Source: Apostichopus californicus
Lineage: Eukaryota > Echinodermata > Holothuroidea > Aspidochirotida > Stichopodidae
NCBI GenBank assembly: GCA_020650975.1
Contig: JAIPMN010007235.1
Coordinates: 1-26,976 of the forward strand
Direction of reading: 5' to 3'
Length of the DNA: 26,976 nucleotides
In this document: one piece after another, positions 12,601-22,700 of the stretch
Numbering within the stretch: the first letter of the stretch is position 1
How the letters are laid out: each line of letters opens with the position of its first letter
Translations under genes and position numbers: made by a program
The notes under the pieces: generated by a model
The model's input: the letters and a program-made list of their open reading frames with translations, nothing else
Databases searched by the model: none
What the model was told of the DNA's origin: nothing

Positions 12601-13694
12601 TGTTTATTTTTTAAGTGAAATTTTTGTATTGACGTGTTCTTATTCCATTTAAAGAAGTAATATCTCTTAATTTAATATTTCTCTTTCCCTTAGGTCTGGA
12701 AAAGGTTCATATTATTTCATTTAAATACATCCCTGCCATGTAGTATACTTCCAATCAAGTATCATTTTCTGGAAAAATGGTGGCCAGAAATGCAATGTCA
12801 TGGATTGCTATTCATTGGGATAATCATTCTTTCTTTGAGAGGGAGAGACGACAAACTTTCTTTGGCAGCAGTGAAAATAACGACTGTTTAAAGTAACATT
12901 GAAGACAAGATTGGAACTTGGAGAGTAAATACAGTGGGTAGGAATGCCCCCCTCTTGTCCCCTCAGGCCAAACAACTGACCTGTATTCAGTTGCGGCCCC
13001 CCCCCACACCTCCCCCCTTCTTTTCTCTTTGGCTACACTTCTGCCCTGTATTTCAGGTGGCAGGTTTCATTTCTACTCTCCTTTATCTCACAACTGCTGA
13101 TTGGCCTCCCCCCTTCCACACCCCACCCTCATTTTTATCCTTTTAGTAATCACTACTACTTTGTCCTGAGTTTCAGAAGTTATTTTAGTTTCACATTCCA
13201 CCACAGTCCAAGCCATGTCGTTCTTGTTTCTCTTTTAAAGGCCACAGTTTCTCTTGAGAAGTCCACTCATTTTGAAGGCATTACCGTGGATGAAAACGGC
13301 GTTGAAAAGTCTTCGTCTGAGGCCATGGTAAGTCGAAGGTCATCAGTTTTACCCCTCACATGTACTAGAAAGTCAAAGGTCATCACTTTTACCCCTCACA
13401 TGTGCTAGAAAGTCGAAAAATGGTCACTCTTAATATTCAAAATTCAGAAAAACACTTTACTGCCACTCTCTGTAACTGTAATGGAACCTGATGACGTTGC
13501 TCATTATATGTGATGCCTAGTCGAGGGGGCCAGCTATATTGCCGAGAAATTTTGAAAGTCGGTGGAATTTCCTGTCAAGATCCACTGCAGAGTCAACGAT
13601 GTCTGTATTTGTTTGGGCTTTCATTTTAATAAAAACTAACTGTACGCCAATGCAAAGCAAAAAAAAAAAAAAAAAAAAAAAAAANNNNNNNNNN

Positions 13695-13725
<31 letters not shown>

Positions 13726-16700
13726 AGCAAGGCATAAAAAAAATGGAAATTATGATGAAAGGGGTGTTATACTCAGGCATACAGTATCATAAAAAGAAAT
13801 GGAACAAAGACAAAACTGCTCTGATATTATAACATTATGAATGGAAGAAAAAAAAAATACATCACTTTTTTAAAAAGGTATTAATCAAATCATAAATAAG
13901 CTCTGGAATTGTTCACTGTTCAAAATGTCTGGACATTTTTCTTTTCTTTCTAGACGGACAAAATTACCATTCCAGCAGGGAGTGGGGCCAGTGTCTTCTT
14001 TCCAATCAGCATTACAAAGATAGGTTTGGTCAACCTTGAAGTGAGAGCGATTTCTGATCTGGCCGGCGATGCCGTCAGGAGGCAGCTCTTGGTTGAGGTT
14101 AGGGAAAGAAAATACTTGTGTGATGCCTTCATGAACACTATTACCTTTAGGGAAACAGAATACTTGTGTGATGCCTTCATGAACACTTACCTTTAGGGAA
14201 ACAGAATACTTGTGTGATGCCTTGTGTGATGCCTCGTGTGATGCCTTGTGAATACTCGTGTGATGCCATAGGGCAAGAGAATACTCGTGTGATGCCTTCA
14301 TGAATACTACCTTTAGGGAAAGAGAATACTTGTGTGATGCCTTGTGTGATGCCTCGTGTGATGCCTTGTGAATACTCGTGTGATGCCATAGGGCAAGAGA
14401 ATACTTGTGTGATGCCTTCATGAATACTACCTTTAGGGAAAGAGAATACTTGTGTGATGCCTTGTGTGATGCCTCGTGTGATGCCTTGTGAATACTCGTG
14501 TGATGCCATAGGGCAAGAGAATACTTGTGTGATGCCTTCATGAATACTATTACCTTTCGATCCATGTAGCAGTCTTACACTACAGCCATGAATAAGTCTT
14601 TGTAAAGTCTTTATTTCAAAAGAGCAAATTTTCCTGTTTCGAATTTATTTATCATGACGATATATTTGATGAGATCCAAATCTAAAGCCTTTCGAAACAA
14701 GCCAATGCCAGTACCTTTACAACACTTTTCCATGTGACCGTGTTAATTTCCTTATTCCTCGGTAAAAATTGCATACTTAGATATAAGGTTGCTAAAATGT
14801 CACCTATTAGGCCAAGAAGAAGAATTTAATTGACTTTGAAGGTATCAATTGGCGTAGTAACTGAAATATGAAATTTCAACAATGTACTTAAGGATTGAAT
14901 TACATTACAATATTAGCCCCTTTGTGGGCTTCCTAGCTCTAGTGCCTGATAACAGACAGTTTCAGTATTCGTGTTATTATGTTGTTTGCAATGGACAAAT
15001 TTATCAGGAAGAAGTCACATTTGGAGAACAAGTCCCTCCTCCCCACCTCCCTCCTTCTCTCACCTCCCTCCCTCCTCCCTCTCTCTGTAGTAATAACTAT
15101 CATAGTTACGATATGTTTTGGTTATCCTTCAGCCGGAAGGAATCTCCCACAGTGTCTCAGAGACGAGACTGTTTAATGAGGACACAGACACAGACATCGA
15201 GGAAGTGTTTGCCGTTGGACTTCCCTCGCCAGATGAATTGGTCTCTGGGTCAGTTAGGGTACTGCTGTCCGTAACTGGTAAGAAATAAAATATTGCATAA
15301 TATCAAATAAGAAGGGATAAAATATTTGTACAACAGTTACAGCTAAGGAATGAACAGAATTTGGGTTTCTAACATGGAATATGTTGAAAACAATTTGTAA
15401 TGGGGGGTTTGGGGGGGGGGGGAGAGACGAGGGGCAGATTTTCGGTAGTTTGTTCAAAAATTTACTGGGCGAGTACCTGTATTTGTAAAACACCCCGAGT
15501 ATCTTTGCGAGAGATGTTTGAAACAACTTTCTCTGTCGTACCAAAAAGACACCTGATGCCCAGTGGAACTGATTCTCCTTGAAAATTCTCTAAATTGTGA
15601 CTTATTTCAACTTTATCCAACTGAGAAAATCCACCATACAATAAACAACATTTTGCTCAGCTTTTGAACTTATCCGTCTCAAATGAAAGTTATTCTCAGG
15701 ACTTTGTTTTTGAATTGAAATGAATTAATAAATTGAATTTTACCTTTAAACTCAGAGAGGCTATCCTTGATTGGTCTCTCAGCAATGGCAATGTAACATA
15801 ACTATGTTGTCATATCACTGTGTGAATGGATCGTGGGGAAATTTTTATTTAGAAAAAATGGATTCTACAGAGGGAGTGATTGTGTGAATATTCATATCGG
15901 GACATGAAAGAGAGTAAGTCCCCTTTCGACTAGATTTCTGATCTATATTTTAATTCCCCTTGATTTGCAAAACTCTATTACCCCCCTTTCTTTGGTGGGG
16001 ACATGCAGGTGACATCATGGGTCCAACCATGAATAATCTCGACAGCCTGTTGAAGATGCCCTTCGGCTGCGGAGAGCAGAACATGATGAACTTTGCTCCG
16101 GACGTCTTCGTCTACGAATACCTCACGGTGACAGACCAGAACAGTCCAGAGATCAAAGACAAAGCGTACCGGTTCATGCTCTCTGGTAAGTATTGAGGCA
16201 AGACAAATCTTAGACAAGGAGACAATATTCTTCATATAGCATTCATACATGCAAGTGCAAGAATCTCTTTTGGTGAAAAATGAGAGTGAATGAGGCTAAA
16301 TAGCAAGTGAATGCTTGGTGATAAATGCAATCAGGATTCTATGATTCTAGCAATTATTATGCAACCAACCTGTTTGATGATTAAACTATATTTAAGAAAT
16401 GATAATTTTCTTTACGATTGAAGTAGTCTTTAGTGTGACGTAAACAGCACAAAGAGATGATAATTCCATTGGTCTGAAGTTCTGTCGTTCTGTCTTATAT
16501 TTTGAGAGTACATCTCTTTTTTCATTTGCCTTTGACGTTACTGGAAGAGTTGATTTGTAACTGTCTGTTGTTGGCTACTTGCTAAGCGATGACACTGGAA
16601 TGCAAATTGTTGTCTTTTTCCTGTGACAACAATTTCATAATTATAAAGAGATACATTGTGTTTTCTCTTCTTTTGATTAAGATGTTTGGTAATTTGTCCT

Positions 16701-19700
16701 TTAATTTTTGACCTGCTAGGCTACCAACGTGAGTTGACGTACAAGCACTCAGATGGTTCCTTCAGTGCATTTGGTACAAACGACCCATCGGGCAGTGTTT
16801 GGCTGACCTCGTTCGTCGCAAAATCCTTCACCGGTGCGGCGAAATTCATTACCATTGACACCAAGGTCATAGAAATGGCCGTGACATTCATCATAGCCCA
16901 GCAGGAACGCTCTGGTACATTCAGGGAGCCCGGCAGAATTGTGGATAGCGGTATCGAAGTAAGAATTGATTCCATTCTGTTAATGTTTTCTTTTTTTGTC
17001 TTATTACGTAGAAGCTCGTTGGAAAGACATGAGCCCAAATTTGTTGTCAATTCCATTGAATTATCGTCATAAATTATCTTTTATTTTTCAAGACAGCTTT
17101 TCTTACGACAGCGTGAAAATGTAAGAAAGAAAACTAGCCCCTCTCTGTAAGCCCCAATGACAGAATGGCAAACGCCGAATATGACTCCCAAAGAAAACAA
17201 GGTTATTCTTAGCTGTTAGGGGCCGAAATTATTCTTCATAATCATGTAAAGTCTCATAATGGAAAAACGCAAAATGTATTTCTACTCTCATAACAAAATT
17301 GCAATCCATCCTCACGGAAACCAGACAGCCACAGTTCTATAACAGAAGCAGAAAAATGAATAAATCTTAATTTTTCTCTGCTCTCGTCATTTTTACCCCA
17401 TCACAGGGAGGAGTAAATCCCGGAGCCACACTGACTGCGTACATCACAATCGCCCTTCAAGAAGTTCTGAACTCTCAAAATATTTCTGAGGTAGGTCAGA
17501 TTACTTCCATTTCGACATCTTTCACTTAATTTGAGGATGGTAGTTGTTGAAATAAATTATTCTGAAGTGTTTTTTTCCAAAAGAAACTGCATTTTCTTTC
17601 CTTTTTACATATCAAATTCTTTAACTTCTCTATAAGTTGGGGGACTTGCTGAATTACAGAATAAAAACATGCTGTTTTAGAGCAGTCCAGGTATGAGCAA
17701 GTTACTTGATCGGATTCAAACGTAGATTTATTCCTTGTTTTTTGAACAGGCCCCACTCGAACGAGAAAAGTGCTGAGGAAAAGAAACCCAACACAGCTGC
17801 AAGCAATGTGCTTGTAATATTATCTCGCAAATACGTGATCTGATGTTAAAAGATGATCTTGTTACATTTAAACGGTCTTCTCATGATGTGGAACGTAGAT
17901 TTAATAATTTAATGTGTTAATATTTGCAACCATAGTTCTTTAACCATTTCTCTAACTTTCTGGTTTGTTTTCAGTCCATAAGGGAGAACATTCAGTCAGC
18001 AATAACAAGGGCTCAAGGATACCTGGTAGATCAAGAGGATGATGTCAAATCAGATCCCTATGCTCTCTCCCTGGTAACCTATGCTCTTGCCATCACCAAA
18101 AGTAGTGCGGCAACCAGATTTAGGGAGTTGTTGGACGATCTGGCCATCACAGAGGGTACGCTTTGTAAATTTAAAAAAAAAAAAAAGTTATCTCTAAAAG
18201 TAAAGGCATGGTTGTGCTGAAAATTCTCTCCAGAGGTTGTTATGTCATTTTGATATTTTTGATACTTTTGATATTTTTGATATTTTTGATATTTTTTGAT
18301 ATTTTTGATATTTTTCAATTTTTTTTTATTTTTGATATTTTTGATATTTTGTATATTTTTGATATTATTTATATTTTTATATCTTTTATATTTTTTACAT
18401 TTTTTATATTTTGTATATTCTTTATATTCTTTATCATCTTGATATTCTTTATATTTTTTATATTTTTTATATTTTTTGGTTATGTAGGAGGACAAAAGCA
18501 CTGGTCAGCAGAGGATGAGATGGTAGAAGATGAAGATGACTACTGGTACAGGCCTTACCACGGACCGCCGTCAAGCGAGGTCGAGATGACCTCTTACGCA
18601 CTGCTGACTTATCTGGAAATGGACGATATACCTGGAGCATCCAGCATTGCCAAATGGATGACACACCAGAGGAATCCGTTTGGAGGCTACGGGTCAACTC
18701 AGGTCAGATGTCTTTCCCCCTTCGCCTCGTCTAGCTATCAGGGGTCTCTCTGTCCTGGCAGGGCGTGAAATATAAAGCCGAAGAAAAGTTCCCAAGTATC
18801 AATCGTTTATGGTTGCTTGGTAACACACAGTGTCCTAAATCCTTCGCACCAGTTCTCTCCTCCAATTTTCTCTAAAGCAAGCGGTATTGTTAAAAGAATG
18901 GACAAATTTATGATCGACATGTATCCTAAGAACACCTCCAGGTGAAAGTTGAATTCAACCCAAAAATGCTGTTTAGGATAAAAAATATTTTAAAAAATGG
19001 TTCTTTCATTTTCTATGATTGTGTCAAAGTTACACCGCCCGACGAGGGCCTCATTTTATTCTACAACATACAAGAAACTCAATTGTGTTCTATTTTTGTT
19101 TTTGTACAGGATACAGTGATAGGACTTCAGGCCCTCACAGCATTCTCATTAATCTTCAGGGAGACTGACCCTCAAGTGGACCTCTCCATCTCGCTCAGTA
19201 GTGACCCTTCATATACCCATGACCTCACAGTGAATACAGACAATGCTATCGTACTGCAACAAGTCGAGGTGAGGTTTTGTTTCATTTCGACAATAGGCAT
19301 TACCATGTTTGGGCTTTTTTCACATTGTGAATAAAGTTACGTTCTTGTGGTTAGCATGAGAGTACTGGGAGCCTTTTTATGAACTCAGGAGAGGGTAGTC
19401 AAACATCTCTTCTGTTTATACCCACATAGTCTCGTTGATCAGTCCAGGCCCAAAGTCTCATGCCTTGGTTACCTCTTTGGTTCCAATGCCTTGGCATCCA
19501 TCAGAACCAATGCAGTTGGCGAATGTGTGTTTGTGACGCCCTAGCTTGTTAACATGGCATGTCAATAATGAACTATGTGATTGATGACATACTTGGTATA
19601 TATATGTTGGTCAGGGTCAGCAGATGATCCTTATTGTTTTTGGTGGGGCTATCATGCATTTTAATGAGTGGGCGGGGCTTACTGTTAAATTCATGTAAAG

Positions 19701-22700
19701 TCGATATCTCCACAACTGAATGTCTGATTTAATTTAAGCATGGCATGAATATACATACCAAACAGGCTTCAGTCACTTAATTAGTAGAATTATTAATATT
19801 CATGAAGGTGAGGAGCTCATTGAAATCTGCTAGATTATGCTAGTAAACAGGATTTCTCAAGAAGGGAATACAGGATTGACGTTAAACTTGGTAAATATGT
19901 TGGCCATGGTCAGTAGATAACCCCTATTGTTTTTGGCTCTTGTATAATGGATATTAATGAGTAGGCGGGGCTAAATCTAAAAGCTTCAAATTGAATATAA
20001 GTTTGAAACGGTTCGTCCAATATGCTTTATGTTAGGTACGAAGGTGTTTCTGGGTAATAGGTGCAAGTTTATGTAACGATGGAACCTTATCTCATGTGGC
20101 TACATTGTAATTGGCTAGAAATAGCATTTAAAACATCTCAAGATTGGAGTGTTTTATGCATGTGACATGTGGTAGGTAGGTACCTAATATAGAATAGATG
20201 AATGTTACTACATTTGGTGCTTGCAATATGCATATTAATGAGCAGGGCTAAATTTTTCAAAGTGCAGTACCTTTGGATCAGCATGTCCTACTTGCTCCAT
20301 ATTTGGTATGAAGATGTCACTAGGTGACAGGTACAAGTGTTATGAAAGAAGCTTATCTTATTGACATTCATAATGAGTGGGTGGGGCTGAATAGACAATT
20401 TCCTTAAATGTTAATATCTTCACAACAGTTTTACTGTTGGAGAGATTTTCACCGTACCTGGTATAGAGGCAATTGGTAGGAATCGCAACTCTAGGCCTGT
20501 CAAGTAAGTATACAATCCTGAAGCTAACTTTTTATGTCAGAAACACTGCTTGTCCGGTCTGGTGACAAATTCCATGTTACTGATTTAGATTCATACTGCT
20601 CTTAATCCGCAGTATCAACTTCAGCCAGGGTTAGCTTGCAAACTACTCTTGTGCTGTACGTATTTAAATGCAAGTAATCGCTGAGAGGGGTTTCCCCTCT
20701 AGCTATACTATGTCACTAAATAGACGAAATCAATCAACAGGATATTCCTGGTACCATCCATTTATATCTGATTAGTCAATAGCTAATCCTCTTCATTTCG
20801 GTGTGCACAACTTCATGAATATTAACACATATGGCATACCATGAAATTGGAAGCCACCCTAATCCATAAGCCCTTGCGGGTTTCTCCCACATTTGTGGTC
20901 GCTTCAAGCGTCGTAAAAAAGTAACTGCCCGATCATCATCAGTATTGTCATCATACCACGGTATGAATACGTTTAGGCATCGAAACCACTAAACGTTTTT
21001 CTGGTTTCCTCTCCAGCTGCTGACCCAATCAGGAGAAATTACGATCAGCGGTAGAGGCAGAGGTACCTGCCTCATGACGGTGGCCATCTTCTACAACCTG
21101 AAGGCAATTCATGAGAGGCGGTCATTTGAGTACACCATCAGCCTCTCAGATTTGGATCAAGATAACCTGGAAATTGAAGCTTGTGGCAGGTAAACATGAC
21201 TTGCCTTATGATTATCCCGGGTCTCTCGCACCTGTCCCTCATCCCCCAATTATGGGGTGGGGGGGTGGGTGGGGAGAGTTTGTTTGAAGCGGCATTTATT
21301 AACGAGTTCACTACTTTCTGTTAGGCAGACATTTTACTTTGTGCAGTTTACCCCCGACATAAAATATTGAATATCTTCGTACTCACATGTTTTTTTTACG
21401 TGTTACTCCTTACGATTTAAGGTATCTCGGCGAAGCACAGGTGACCAGCATGTGTCTGATGGATATTGGTATCCCATCGGGCTTTGCTGCAGACCACGAT
21501 CGCCTCACAGAAGTCACAAACGACCACCCTCTGGTTCAAAAATTTGAAACGGCCCAGCAGTCTGTGTACCTTTACTTTCAAGAGGTAGGTGTCTAGTTTG
21601 GTATCTTCGATAATATTACAAGCTTTTACTCAGTCAAAGAAACTGGGTTTCTGCATTCTGTTGTCAATTTCCATCTTACCAGATGAAAGTTTATCGGTGC
21701 GTTTTGAAGGATCTAAGGCTTTGTCGTTCTGACACTTTCTCACATCAACATTCATCGATTGTGACTCCTGTGTCACTTTCGAAAAAAGTCAATTAGATAT
21801 CAAATTTTTATTCTTAGATTCCCATAGGTAGGGTGTTATGACCTGCATTACCTTGACTGGTAGCTACTTTGGGGGGGGGGGGGATAGGTCCCCAGGCTAA
21901 CCCTCCACCCTTAGCTACACCACTGATGTCAACATTCACACACAGTTGCTAAAGTAGGTCCATATGGTATGCAAACAATTGGTTGCTCATTTTAAGAGAT
22001 TTCATAAACTCAGATGATTGCTGCAATAGGGTCAAACTGAGGTCCTGTGAACATATAAGTGTAAAACCGTGGTCACCATTTTCTTTAGTTTCGTTACTAA
22101 TCGAATTGTATTTACTTTTAATAGGTAATTTACCTCTCAAGAGATAATAAATTAGATGTCCAAAATGTGTTCTTTCTCTAGATTCCAAAGGACGAGATGA
22201 CCTGCGTGACCTTGCATGCCAGCCGAACGAATGTCGTGGCTAACGTACAACCAAAGTACGCTAGGTTGTACGACTACTACAATCCGGGTATGTTCAGACT
22301 TATAAATAAACTCATTTATTTCAGCCTCATCAGAGCCTTGAAGTTTGGTGAGGTCCCTTTCGTATTCCTCCACCCTTCCCCCACTCCACCCTCCCCCCCC
22401 CCCGGTGTGTAAACTCGAAGCACCATCCCTCTCTTTCTCATCAGTCCTGAGGCTTACGGTGTGACATGACGTATTAAAAGAGTAAATATCAAATTTAATT
22501 CCCATTGCCTTTTAATGTGTTTCCTCCTCCATTAACGAAGGCTTGTTTTTGTTTCCACAGCCGAACAAGTCGTCGTTGAATACTCATCTGAGGTCCTACA
22601 GGGGAGCACTATTTGTGATGTGTGCCCAGACTGTGCGGGTTGTACTGGTGGCGCCAAACAACCTTACGTTTCTTTCCTGCTCTTCTTGGTTACGCTTCTG

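Noticed and set aside
12689..12760. Extra exon after CCTTAG at 12694
   Set aside because: The frame continues without family similarity and has no donor; exons 14 and 15 join cleanly in phase 0 with MG7 homology intact.
13885..14565. 226-codon minus-strand ORF with repeats of ASHKYSLALWHHTSIHKASHE type
   Set aside because: It follows the 120-bp tandem array and then reads antisense through exon 16. The repetition comes from the array, with no domain or start context.
18208..18768. 186-codon ORF with a long Ile/Phe/Leu-rich start resembling membrane helices
   Set aside because: The hydrophobic part is the T-rich array; only the end (exon 22, 18488-18702) is coding, entered by splicing.
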